DNA of 23,907 bases from Opitutales bacterium (GCA_007123395.1 SKLD01000064.1:1-23907), one strand, 5' to 3'. Shown: positions 7,912 through 15,775, numbered from the stretch's first letter. Numbers and translations: made by a program. The notes: generated by a model from the letters alone, not told the origin.

Positions 7912-8291
7912 CGTGCCGCTTCCCTTTCTGGAACCTGACCGCGGGGGGTTCCGGGCCCCTCGCGTCCTCGCCGTCGACAGCAGCCAATCGTCCCGCCCCA
8001 ACTCCAATAATTAGATCAGCTATAAATTAATTGATTAAAAATTATATCATGGATAAATATTTTGACGTCCGAGACCGGGTGCGCGGGCCGACGTTGAAGA
8101 AAACATCGGCGAAGGCGTGGTCCTCGGAGGGAAACCCATCTCCCTCCAAGTTACGGTAGGAGCGCTCAAATTTTATTTAGCTCATAGCAATAACAGTTGA
8201 CAAAATAATAAACCCAGAGTTATTAATTTGCAGCAAAAGCAGCTCAGAGTAATATAATTTGACGGATTTTGTGTGCGGGGAGCGGGCGGGC
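7912..8291. other. Non-coding AT-rich island between convergent genes
   Basis: This 380-bp gap separates the RidA-like gene from the 3' end of the esterase gene. Two strongly AT-rich blocks (about 8005-8070 and 8163-8262) flank a GC-rich core (about 8072-8160). The core contains a hairpin GGAGGG/CCCTCC near 8127-8147 and short open frames (36 codons from ATG 8049, and an overlapping one reading ENIGEGVVLGGKP) that match nothing I recognise. The base composition is unlike the rest of the window and suggests inserted or eroded DNA. A GC-rich imperfect hairpin near 7940-7965 lacks a T-tract, so I do not call it a terminator. Confidence 0.6.
8197..8226 (+). promoter_or_regulatory. Consensus-like sigma-70 promoter without an obvious gene
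   Basis: TTGACA at 8197-8202 is followed after 18 bp by TATTAA at 8221-8226 (or TTATTA with a 17-bp spacer). It points to the right into the 3' end of the minus-strand esterase gene. No plus-strand gene follows until scpB. It may drive an antisense or small RNA, or be a chance match in AT-rich DNA. Confidence 0.3.
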
Positions 8292-9047
8292 TCAGTGACT
8301 GCTTGCCGCGATGCCGAGGTTGCGGGCGTGGAAGGCGAGGGCGGAGGGGATGTGGCGGTCCCAGTAGTCCCAGTCATGGGCTCCTTCGTGTTCTTCGTAA
8401 GTGTGGGGCATGCCGGTCTTGCGGAGCGCTTCGCGGTAGGCGCGGTTGTCTTCGATGAGGAAGTCGTCCACGCCGCAGTCGATACGAATGGCGGGTGCGT
8501 CGCCCGCTTTGGCCGCGTCCGCCGCCAAGCGGCACAGGTCGTGCGCCGTGCCCTGCGGGTCGGTGCCGAAGACCTCGGGGTAGATGTGTTCGCGCCCGTC
8601 GACGGCGGGGCGGCTTCCGTGCATGAGGGCGCCGCTGTGGCTGTGGACGCTGGAAAAGCGGTTGCGGTGCACCAGCCCCACACGCAGCGCGCCGTATCCG
8701 CCCATGGAGAGTCCGCCGATGGCGCGGCCCGCGCGTTCGGCGCGGGTAGGGAAGGTGCGGTCGACGAGATCGACCAGTTCTTCGCCAATGTGCCGCGCAT
8801 AGGCCGGGCCGCCCTCGATGTCGGTGTAGAAGCCGAGGTAGCCGTCGGGCATGACGACGATCATGGGATACCGGCCCGCGTAGCTCTCGATACGGGTGTT
8901 CACGAGCCAGGCCGTGTAGTCGTCGCTGCGCCCGTGGAGGAGATAGAAGACGGGGAAAGGCGGCTCGCCGGTCTCCGGCAGAAGGACGTTCATGGCGGTC
9001 TTTTTGCCGAGGAGAGCGCTTTTCCAATGGATGTTGCAGACGTGCAT
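8292..9047 (-). CDS. Putative esterase, alpha/beta hydrolase (Esterase D / feruloyl esterase fold)
   Basis: A 251-residue hydrolase of the Pfam Esterase (PF00756) family. The nucleophile elbow is GGLSMGGYG with Ser114, the charge-relay His224 is in EGAHDWDYW, and Asp194 or Asp195 in CGVDDFL is the probable acid. The block FPVFYLLHGRSDDYTAW (31-47) is the usual oxyanion-region strand and loop. Members hydrolyse acyl esters such as S-formylglutathione, acetylated or feruloylated sugars, or tributyrin. No signal peptide is visible, so it is probably cytosolic. I chose ATG 9047 because the longer frame to 9251 runs into the opposing scpB gene and its extra N-terminus (RQKQDREACELHRWRPER) looks non-native. 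It is transcribed divergently from scpB. Confidence 0.87.
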   Translation of the reverse strand: MHVCNIHWKSALLGKKTAMNVLLPETGEPPFPVFYLLHGRSDDYTAWLVNTRIESYAGRYPMIVVMPDGYLGFYTDIEGGPAYARHIGEELVDLVDRTFPTRAERAGRAIGGLSMGGYGALRVGLVHRNRFSSVHSHSGALMHGSRPAVDGREHIYPEVFGTDPQGTAHDLCRLAADAAKAGDAPAIRIDCGVDDFLIEDNRAYREALRKTGMPHTYEEHEGAHDWDYWDRHIPSALAFHARNLGIAASSH

Positions 9048-9162
9048 GGGGGCGGTTTGTCGAGATGAAGGCGGTCTTTCTGGACGCCACCGGTGCAATT
9101 CGCAAGCCTCCCGGTCTTGCTTCTGCCGGGAAAGTCGGTTCCATGGGCGGTTTTTCCAGCGC

Positions 9163-9993
9163 ATGGAATTCAACCTCAAGAAGATCCTCAAGGCCCTCCT
9201 CCTCTCCTCCGGCGACGCGCTTTCGACGAAGGACGTGCAGGCGGTGATCACCCGCTTCCACGCGCAGAGCGAGGAAGACGAGGCGGACGCCGACGAGGCG
9301 GAGGAAGCGTCGGGCGACGGTCAGGGCGTGATGCGCGACCTCCTCGCGCAGGTGCCCTCGCTGCTCACCACCGCGCAAATCCGCGACGCTTTCGCCGAGA
9401 TCGGACAGGAGCTGGAAGACGGCAACGACGTCTGGCGCATCGTGGAGGGGCCCAACGGTTACCGCCTTGCCGTCGCTCCACAATACGCCGACTGGGTGCG
9501 GCTCCTGCGCGACGAGCCGCGTCCCCGCCGCCTTTCCGCCGCCGCGCTGGAGACGCTCGCCGTCATCGCCTACCGCCAGCCGGTCACCCGCTCCGAGATC
9601 GAGGCCGTGCGCGGCGTCTCCTCCGACAGCGGCGTCAACCGCCTCATCGAAAAGGAGCTGGTCCACGTCGTGGGGCGCGCCGACTTGCCGGGGCGTCCCC
9701 TCCAATACGCCACCACCGATACTTTCCTCGAGTTCTGCGGCATCCGCTCACTCGAAGAACTTCCCGCCAGCGACGTCCTCAGTCCGAGCCAGATCACCGA
9801 GTGGATCCGCAAAGCCACGATGCCCGACACCGCTCCCGACGACGCCGACATGGGTCTGCCGACCAACGGAGACGAGGAAGCGCACATTGTCGCCGAAGAT
9901 GACGACAGCGACGAGGACCTGCCGGCACAGCCGGTTGAGCGGACGGGTGGTGACATCGGAAAAGCGGGCGATACAGCCGCCGGGACGGCGTGA
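9163..9993 (+). CDS. scpB: Segregation and condensation protein B
   Basis: A 276-residue ScpB, the winged-helix kleisin-associated subunit of the SMC-ScpA-ScpB condensin that organises and segregates the chromosome. The diagnostic second winged-helix block is present: LSAAALETLAVIAYRQPVTR, then SEIEAVRGVSSDSGVNRLIE, then LVHVVGRADLPGRPLQYATT. The N-terminal domain starts with MEFNLKKILKALLLSSGD. It carries an acidic insertion (residues about 35-52, SEEDEADADEAEEASG), and the C-terminal tail after residue 225 is acidic and probably disordered. I chose ATG 9163 because the upstream frame extension runs through the divergent esterase region. ScpA, often adjacent, is not visible in this window. 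Confidence 0.92.
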   Translation: MEFNLKKILKALLLSSGDALSTKDVQAVITRFHAQSEEDEADADEAEEASGDGQGVMRDLLAQVPSLLTTAQIRDAFAEIGQELEDGNDVWRIVEGPNGYRLAVAPQYADWVRLLRDEPRPRRLSAAALETLAVIAYRQPVTRSEIEAVRGVSSDSGVNRLIEKELVHVVGRADLPGRPLQYATTDTFLEFCGIRSLEELPASDVLSPSQITEWIRKATMPDTAPDDADMGLPTNGDEEAHIVAEDDDSDEDLPAQPVERTGGDIGKAGDTAAGTA

Positions 9994-10190
9994 ACGCGGG
10001 ACTTCAGTACGCAGACAGTAAATGTAAGTAGTTATGTCTCTGCATTCACTCGCCCGGCTTCTTGTGCATCACAACCTTGCGGTTACAAAACGCCGGTCAC
10101 CGCGCGGCATGTGCAGTGTCCGCGCCTTTCTTTTGCGGAAGTAAACGGCGAAGTCGTTGGCGTCGACGGTGGCAGGGGGGGGCGGCCCGC

Positions 10191-10841
10191 TCACTCGGGG
10201 AAGAAGACTTTGCGGATTTCTTCAAGGGTGCGTTCGATGACGATCCGCTCATTGCTGACGAGGTTGTCGCCCGTTTGTCCGGCGACAAAGACGATTTCTC
10301 CTGTGTCCATATCGAAGAAGATGACATGGAAGAAAGAAAAGCGCCGCCAGAGATCCCAGATGGAGCGGTAGGCAACAATGCAGCCGAGCCGCTGGGCGTC
10401 GAGAACCTCGTCGGTGATCGTGCCTGCGCATGCCTGCGCGACCAACTGGCTGATTTCCTCGAAATCCTCGGGCATCTCGGAGTCGTCGGGCAGGCCGAGA
10501 TCGACACCCACGCTTTCGAGGAAGGCGCGCACGGGTTCCAGTTTGACGGCGAAATTGACATTCTGCGGAACGGCCCCGCCACCCGTGGCCCGCATGGTTT
10601 CGGCGGCGTGCAGCGTGCCCAGCATGACGCCGATGACCTCGCGGTTGTCGTTGAAGAGGGGGCTGCCGCTGTTGCCGGGTTGGATCTCCACACTCACTTG
10701 GAGATAGTCCGGGTCGTCTTTAATGCCGACCGCCGCGCTGACCAAGCCGCGGTTCAAGCGCGGTTGGCGGCCGAGCACGTCGGACATCGGAAACCCGATG
10801 GTGAAGACGTCGGCTCCCATGCGGTAGACTGGAAAAGCCAA
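10191..10841 (-). pseudogene. 5'-truncated trypsin-like (S1C/HtrA-type) serine protease
   Basis: The frame encodes the second half of a trypsin-like protease fold: GADVFTIGFPMSD (strand before the second half), then SVEIQPGNSGSPLFNDN with the nucleophile Ser, then the oxyanion-strand continuation EVIGVMLG. The catalytic His and Asp, which lie in the first half of the fold, are absent. The frame begins around TTG 10841 (ATG 10820 is another choice), is open back only to 10883, and uxaE ends at 10873 on the same strand, so there is no room for the missing half. About 90 residues after the protease part (LPDDSEMPEDFEEISQ to the end) are unrecognised. It is most likely a deletion remnant, possibly cotranscribed with uxaE. 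Between it and scpB, 9994-10190 holds an 8-G run (10175-10182) but no gene. Confidence 0.7.
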
Positions 10842-10872
10842 GGAAATCCGGAAAAATTCGGCTGCGGCGGCC

Positions 10873-12126
10873 TCAGCCCTTGGTCAGTTCGGCGAGGTGG
10901 CGGCCGAGGTGCTTTTCGAGGACTTCGCAGTGGAGGTCGGCGTGCTTCTCGAGGGCCTCCATGAGGACGGCTTTGAAGGTGCGGCCGTCGGCGGCTTTGC
11001 CTTTTGTGAGGACGGAGCCGAAGGTGACGTGCAGGACTTGGCGACCGTGGTTTTCGTCGAGGAAAACGCGCTCGAGGTCGCTGTCGGCGGTCTTGAGGAG
11101 GCCGGGGATGTCGCTGTCGGTGACGGAGATATGGTAGGTCTTGCGGTCTTCGGCGAAGCGTCCGCCGGAGTAGTCGACGACTTTGCGGAAGGCGGGGCCG
11201 TCGACGCGGGCGAGAACGCGCAGGGCCTCAAGGTAGGAGGTGCCGGCCGTCTTGACGTGGAGGAGGTCGCCGCACACCCGGCCGATGACCGGGTAGATGG
11301 AAAACTTGTCGGACCCGCTGTGGACACTGATCTTGTAGGGACCGAAGGCGGTGGCGATGGCGACGTGCTCGGCGAGGGAATCCTCGAAGGCCTTGTGGTC
11401 GCCCTTGTAGTCGATGCCTTTTTCGAATTCGCCGATGAAGCGCGGGGCGAGGCTCACGACGGTGACGCCGCGGCGGCGTAGCTCGTTGGCGAAGAAAACG
11501 TGTTCGAGCGGGTGGGTGGGGGAGTCGGTCTCGTCGACGGAGACTTCGATCTCGTAGTTGCGGCCTTCGTTGGCCTCGGCGATGTGCCCGGCCATTTCCT
11601 CGCAATAGTTCACGGCGCGCCCGTATTTCACGGCGGCGCGCAGGAGGCTCTCGCGGTCGAAGTTGTAGGCGGCTTTCTCCGTTTCAAAGGCGCGCGAGAG
11701 GTAGAGCGACTCGAGGGACTCGCCTCCGTATATGCCTTCTTTCTGCTGCTTCGAGGCCTCGGCTTCGAGGTCGGCGGGCGCCATCGTGTCGGCGGCGTTG
11801 CTCACATAATCCGACGGGTCGATGGTGAAGAAGCAGAATCCCGCCCGCGCCGTGGCGAAGACGTCGTCGCGCGTCTTCAGGTGGTCGGCGTCGGCACCCC
11901 ACGGTTTGTCGTAGGCGGCGGCGGCGAGAGCGTCGGTGGCGGCCTTCATGACCTCCTCCGGCGTGCGGTTGGTGCGCGCCATTTCGCGGATGCTCTGCTG
12001 CGCGAAGATGCCCGCGAAGTCATAGGGCTTGGCGGCGGCGAGGTGGCCGGGTGTGGCGAGGCCGAGGCGGTCGCCGAAGCCGAAGGATTTACGGAGTCCG
12101 AGAGGGATGGGTGAGGGTGTATTCAT
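10873..12126 (-). CDS. uxaE: Tagaturonate/fructuronate epimerase
   Basis: A 417-residue protein that I recognise as the UxaE family (tagaturonate epimerase). It interconverts D-tagaturonate and D-fructuronate, so galacturonate can enter the glucuronate branch. Family-like features are the N-terminal LRKSFGFGDRLGLATPGH, the acidic/His strand EVSVDETDSPTHPLEH (about 195-209), and the conserved HSGSDKFSIYP (His269 onward), likely part of the metal and substrate site. I chose ATG 12126 because the longer start at 12153 lies inside the palindromic operator. It diverges from the LacI gene across that operator and sits beside uxaC, kdgK and an SDR, which supports the assignment. The truncated protease follows 32 bp after its stop. 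Confidence 0.85.
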   Translation of the reverse strand: MNTPSPIPLGLRKSFGFGDRLGLATPGHLAAAKPYDFAGIFAQQSIREMARTNRTPEEVMKAATDALAAAAYDKPWGADADHLKTRDDVFATARAGFCFFTIDPSDYVSNAADTMAPADLEAEASKQQKEGIYGGESLESLYLSRAFETEKAAYNFDRESLLRAAVKYGRAVNYCEEMAGHIAEANEGRNYEIEVSVDETDSPTHPLEHVFFANELRRRGVTVVSLAPRFIGEFEKGIDYKGDHKAFEDSLAEHVAIATAFGPYKISVHSGSDKFSIYPVIGRVCGDLLHVKTAGTSYLEALRVLARVDGPAFRKVVDYSGGRFAEDRKTYHISVTDSDIPGLLKTADSDLERVFLDENHGRQVLHVTFGSVLTKGKAADGRTFKAVLMEALEKHADLHCEVLEKHLGRHLAELTKG

Positions 12127-12145
12127 GTTGACAAATGAGATTCTT

Positions 12146-12161
12146 CCCAACACGTGTTGGG
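12146..12161. promoter_or_regulatory. LacI-family operator O1 in the uxaE-lacI divergent region
   Basis: A perfect 16-bp palindrome, CCCAACACGTGTTGGG, has the central CG typical of LacI-family operators. It lies 19 bp before the uxaE start and 7 bp before my chosen lacI start, so a bound repressor could control both directions. The same core recurs at 13316-13331. Confidence 0.85.
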
Positions 12162-12168
12162 ATATTCA

Positions 12169-13305
12169 GTGAGTGAGTCAACGCAAAAGTCCCCGCCGCC
12201 CGTCGATTCGACGGCCGCCCTTGCCGAGACCCTCGGGCTCTCCCGGTGGACAATCTCGCGCGTGCTCAACGGGCACCCCGGCGTGAAGGAGGCGACGCGT
12301 CGGCGCGTCGTCGAGGCGATGGCGCGGCTCGGCTTCCAGCCCAATGCCATGGCGCGGGGACTGCGCGGTTCGCAGACCCGGCTCATCGGTGTGTGTTTCC
12401 AAGAGATCGAGACGCCTGTGCTCGCGCGCAAGGTGGCGAGCTTGCAGAACCAACTGCGGCAGGAGAATTACCGCGCCATCATTGAGCTGACGGGGGGCGA
12501 CCCGGTGTTGGAAGAGGAAGTTATCCGCCATTTCCTTGCCATGCGGGTGGACGGCATCGTGCTCGCGGGTTCCACGCTCGCCGCCGGTCATCCCCTTGTG
12601 GCGCAGTTGCGCGACGGTGCCGCTGCGGCGGTGGCCATCGATCCGGCGCACAACCTTCCGCTGCCGCAGGTCAACCTCGACCGCGAATATGCCATGGAAT
12701 TGAAGGTCCGGCACCTCACCGAGCTGGGACACCGGAGCTTCGCCATCCTTGGGATGGAGAGCGATCCAATATACGGCAGCCGCCGCATGCAGGGGCTGCG
12801 CAAAGCGGCGCGCCGCCGCGGGCTCGGCTTCCGTGAGAATTTTCAGTCGCTCAGCCTGCCGGGCTACGACCTGCAGGACTACAATTATGGTTTCCAGCTC
12901 GGGCGCGAATACCTCGCTCTGAAGCGTCGCCCCTCGGCCCTCATCTGCCTCAACGACCGCATCGCCCTTGGCGCATGCAAGGTCATTCAGGAAGCGGGTG
13001 TGCCTATCCCGGCGGATTGTTCCGTCATCGGGTTCGACAACCTCGAGGTGACGGCATGGGCGCGACCCGCGCTCACGACGATCGACCAGCAGATCGAGCT
13101 GATGATCGCCACCGCGGTCTCCATGCTCATGCAGTCGGTGCGCGCGCGGGAGCCTTCCGCCGAGCGCCAGTCCATCCGGCCGTCCCTGCGCGTGCGCGAG
13201 TCCACCGGTCCGGCCTCCGCGCCCTCTGCGCCGGGCCGCCGCGCCGCGACGGTGAAAGAGCCCTCCGCCGTTGCACCGATTGCGCGAAAAAAAGCTCGCC
13301 TTTGA
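12169..13305 (+). CDS. LacI-family transcriptional regulator of the uronate locus
   Basis: A 378-residue LacI/GalR regulator. The N-terminal helix-turn-helix and hinge run from about residue 14 to 62 (STAALAETLGLSRWTISRVL, then FQPNAMARGLRGSQTRLIGV). The periplasmic-binding-protein-like effector domain follows (DGIVLAG, RPSALICLNDRIALGA, VIGFDNLEVTAWARPALTTI). The last 45 or so residues are a low-complexity Ala/Pro/Arg/Lys tail beyond the usual family end. I chose GTG 12169 because the alternatives (GTG 12154, TTG 12157) lie in the operator. The HTH start is close, so a few residues either way are uncertain. Palindromes on both sides of the gene suggest autoregulation and control of uxaE and the downstream operon. 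A uronate-derived inducer is inferred. Confidence 0.88.
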   Translation: MSESTQKSPPPVDSTAALAETLGLSRWTISRVLNGHPGVKEATRRRVVEAMARLGFQPNAMARGLRGSQTRLIGVCFQEIETPVLARKVASLQNQLRQENYRAIIELTGGDPVLEEEVIRHFLAMRVDGIVLAGSTLAAGHPLVAQLRDGAAAAVAIDPAHNLPLPQVNLDREYAMELKVRHLTELGHRSFAILGMESDPIYGSRRMQGLRKAARRRGLGFRENFQSLSLPGYDLQDYNYGFQLGREYLALKRRPSALICLNDRIALGACKVIQEAGVPIPADCSVIGFDNLEVTAWARPALTTIDQQIELMIATAVSMLMQSVRAREPSAERQSIRPSLRVRESTGPASAPSAPGRRAATVKEPSAVAPIARKKARL

Positions 13306-13330
13306 CGGAACTTTTCCCAACACGTGTTAG
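13302..13330 (+). promoter_or_regulatory. Tentative promoter overlapping operator O2
   Basis: TTGACG at 13302-13307 and TGTTAG at 13325-13330 are 17 bp apart. The -10 match is weak (three of six), but the pair would straddle operator O2 so that a bound repressor occludes it. It begins within the lacI stop codon region and would serve the dehydrogenase-fusion gene. Confidence 0.3.
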
Positions 13331-13336
13331 GAAAAG
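13311..13336. promoter_or_regulatory. LacI-family operator O2 upstream of the dehydrogenase fusion
   Basis: A 26-bp inverted repeat with arms starting CTTTTCC and ending GGAAAAG around CAACACGTGTTAGG. Only one base pair (C13318/A13329) breaks the symmetry. Its core shares 15 of 16 positions with O1 at 12146-12161. It lies 6 bp after lacI and 36 bp before the fusion gene start. Confidence 0.85.
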
Positions 13337-13372
13337 TTTCGAAAACTGATTTCACAACCCGATCTATCCGCT

Positions 13373-15502
13373 ATGAAACGCATCCTACTAACGACCACCT
13401 CGTTCCAAGACACGCCCGGTGCGCACCACAAGCTGCTCGAAGAGACCGGCTGGGAACTCGTCACGGCGCGGGGCCCGCTGCCGGAGGAGGAAGTCCTCAA
13501 ACTTGTCGGCGACATCGACGGCTTTATCTGCGGCGACGACACCATCACGCGCAAGGTATTGGAGAAGGCGCTCCCGCGCCTGAAGGTCCTGAGCAAGTAC
13601 GGGATCGGCGTGGACAAGATCGATGTCGAGGCGGCGACCGACCTCGGCATCCCGGTGTGCTACACGCCGGGTGTCAACCACACGACGGTGGCGGAGCACT
13701 GCTTCTCCCTCCTCCTTGCGCTCGTGAAAAACCTCGTGAAAGAGGTGGACATCACCCGTGCGGGGCAGTGGAAGCGGCTCATCGGCCACGAGATCATGGG
13801 GCAGAAGATCGGCATCGTGGGCTTAGGCCGCATCGGCAAGGAAGTGGCGGTGCGGGCCCGCGCCTTCGGTCTCGATATTCAGGCCTACGATATTTACTGG
13901 GACGAGGCATTTGCACGGGAGCACAATGTGGTCCGCTGCGACTCTTTTGAGGAGATCTTCGCCACCTCCGACATCATCTCGTTGCACACCAATCTCACCG
14001 AGGAGACGCGCGGTATGATCAACCTGAAGAGTCTTTCGAAGATGAAAGACGGGGTGATCATCATCAACTGCGCCCGCGGCGAACTGGTGGAAACCGACGC
14101 CATGGTCCACGCCCTGAGAATGGGCAAAGTGGGCGGCTACGGCACGGACGTGCTCGACGAAGAGCCGCCGCGCCCCGACCATCCGCTGCTCAAGGCAGAG
14201 AACTGCATCGTCACCCCGCACATCGGATCGCGCACCTACGAGAGTGTGGTAAGGCAGGCAAGCGCGGCGGTTACCAATCTGGTGCGTGTCCTCAACGGCG
14301 AGGCGCCACTCGCACAAGTGAACAAAGTGCCCGTGACCAACCAAGGAAAAACGGGGGTGGTGAGCGGGACCGGCGAAGCGACAAAACCATCCCCGAAAGT
14401 TGCAACAGCCGCAGAGGAACTCTTTTACATCGTGCCGGAAGACCGGCACAACGCCCTCGTCCACGCCGCCTACAGCCACCGGGGCTACGACGAGACCGAA
14501 TCCGCCATGGCGGCGCGCTTTTCCGCGCACGCCTCGCGCCACGGTATCCGCACGCACAACGCGCTCAAGGCGCTGCACCTCGACCACCTTTTCGGGAGCG
14601 GGTCGCAGGGCTGCGTGCCCGGCGCGTCCATTGAGCGCCTGCCCTCGCGTTTTGGTGCCTCCGAGGTGTGGAACGCCAACCGCAAGCTCGGCCAAGCCGT
14701 CGCCTACGAGGCGATGGAGCGGTGCATGTCGTTGGCCGATGAATACGGCGTCGGCATGGTCAGTGTGGACAACGCCTTCCACTACCTGTGGGGCGGGGGC
14801 TACGTCATGGAGGCCGCCAAACGCGGCTACATCGCCTACACTAACTGCACGGCAGCCCTCGCCGAGATGGTGCCGTTCATGGGCAAATTCCCCACCCTCG
14901 GCACCAACCCGCACAGTTGGGGCTTCCCGACGGTCGATGCCGTGGGCTTTCCGATTGTCATCGACTGGGCGACGTCAGTGGTCGCCATGGGGCGCGTGCA
15001 GCAACTCGCCCGCGAGGGCAAGCCGCTGCCGCCTGACGCCGCCGTGGACGAAGACGGCAATCCCACGACCGATGCCTCCAAGGCCAAGCACGTTCTGCCC
15101 TTCGGCGCGCACAAGGGTTACGGTCTTGCCCTCGTCAACGAGGTCGTCGCGGCCTTCATCGGCGGTTCGCTCCCGACCCTGCGCAGCCGCTGGGCCGACG
15201 ACGGCGAAAAGCACGCCCCCTGTTTCTTCTTCCAGGTGATTCACCCCGAGGCGCTGAGCGCCGGTGTCTTCGCGGGCGGCCGGTCGCAGGCGGACAACGT
15301 TAAGGCTGTCATCAAAGACATCCTCGGCCACGGCAACGAGAGCTGCATCCTCCCCGGCCAAATCGAAGCGGATTTCGCCAAGCGCTGCGACGCCGCGGGC
15401 GGGCTCCTCTTCTCCGCCAAGGAAATCGCCGCCTTCTCCGAACTGGCCGCCGAATGCGGCGAAAAAGCATGGAACGTCGATGATTTCGAGGTGGCGGGGT
15501 AG
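13373..15502 (+). CDS. Fusion of D-2-hydroxyacid dehydrogenase and Ldh2-type L-2-hydroxyacid dehydrogenase
   Basis: A 709-residue single frame with two complete oxidoreductases of unrelated folds. Residues 1-318 are a D-2-hydroxyacid dehydrogenase with NAD motif GLGRIG (150-155), acidic Asp173 favouring NAD, and catalytic Arg235, Glu264 and His283 (in CARGE, DEEPP, TPHIGS). Residues 319-345 are a Gly/Thr/Ser/Pro/Lys linker. Residues about 346-709 are a malate/L-lactate/diketogulonate dehydrogenase (Ldh2, Pfam PF02615), with His395 at the usual active-site position, VDNAFHYLWGGGY (His470), FPTLGTNP (506-513) and DWATS. No stop, frame break or ATG lies near the junction. One protein could oxidise one enantiomer to the 2-keto acid and reduce that to the other. 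The substrate is unknown; the locus suggests a sugar-acid derivative. Operator O2 precedes the gene. Confidence 0.9.
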   Translation: MKRILLTTTSFQDTPGAHHKLLEETGWELVTARGPLPEEEVLKLVGDIDGFICGDDTITRKVLEKALPRLKVLSKYGIGVDKIDVEAATDLGIPVCYTPGVNHTTVAEHCFSLLLALVKNLVKEVDITRAGQWKRLIGHEIMGQKIGIVGLGRIGKEVAVRARAFGLDIQAYDIYWDEAFAREHNVVRCDSFEEIFATSDIISLHTNLTEETRGMINLKSLSKMKDGVIIINCARGELVETDAMVHALRMGKVGGYGTDVLDEEPPRPDHPLLKAENCIVTPHIGSRTYESVVRQASAAVTNLVRVLNGEAPLAQVNKVPVTNQGKTGVVSGTGEATKPSPKVATAAEELFYIVPEDRHNALVHAAYSHRGYDETESAMAARFSAHASRHGIRTHNALKALHLDHLFGSGSQGCVPGASIERLPSRFGASEVWNANRKLGQAVAYEAMERCMSLADEYGVGMVSVDNAFHYLWGGGYVMEAAKRGYIAYTNCTAALAEMVPFMGKFPTLGTNPHSWGFPTVDAVGFPIVIDWATSVVAMGRVQQLAREGKPLPPDAAVDEDGNPTTDASKAKHVLPFGAHKGYGLALVNEVVAAFIGGSLPTLRSRWADDGEKHAPCFFFQVIHPEALSAGVFAGGRSQADNVKAVIKDILGHGNESCILPGQIEADFAKRCDAAGGLLFSAKEIAAFSELAAECGEKAWNVDDFEVAG

Positions 15503-15550
15503 AATAAAGATGAGAGTTGTCACGCCCAAACGAAATACTATGCTACCGTA

Positions 15551-15775
15551 ATGTCGTCGTTGAATACAGTTGAGAAGTTAGCTCTTGAGTTGCCGGAGAC
15601 ACAGCGGGCTTCCCTCGCCATTCATATTCTCAGGTCGTTGCCCGCACTCTATTCCGAGGAAGACGGCGGCCTCGCAGAGGCTCTGCGGCGTGATGCTGAG
15701 TTGGATGCAAATCCTGCGGTAGGGCTGTCGCTGGAAGAACTGGATGGCAAAGTCCGGGAACGAAAGAGACGGTGA
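15551..15775 (+). CDS. Antitoxin, addiction-module family (RelB/CHP02574-like)
   Basis: A 74-residue acidic-helix protein of the putative addiction module component family (Pfam PF09720). Its N-terminus TVEKLALELPETQRASLAIH is typical, and a short basic C-terminal tail (GKVRERKRR) follows. It should bind and neutralise the toxin encoded next to it and may repress its own promoter. The start ATG 15551 follows the fusion-gene stop by 48 bp. Its stop overlaps the toxin start by 4 bp in GTGA, giving translational coupling. Base use is more AT-rich than in the surrounding uronate genes, suggesting separate acquisition. Confidence 0.82.
   Translation: MSSLNTVEKLALELPETQRASLAIHILRSLPALYSEEDGGLAEALRRDAELDANPAVGLSLEELDGKVRERKRR

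Noticed and set aside
8049..8159. 36-codon open frame starting in the AT-rich island
   Set aside because: No ribosome binding site, no recognisable similarity, and an alternative frame through the same GC-rich core looks equally plausible; not enough support for a gene.
14320..14460. Frameshift or lost stop joining two separate genes in the dehydrogenase fusion
   Set aside because: The linker is in frame, low-complexity and flexible, no ATG begins the second domain, and both halves keep their catalytic residues, so a true fusion is the simpler reading. Resequencing would settle it.
13823..14914. 363-codon minus-strand frame opposite the dehydrogenase fusion
   Set aside because: It lies wholly within two well-conserved enzyme domains on the plus strand and shows no family motif.
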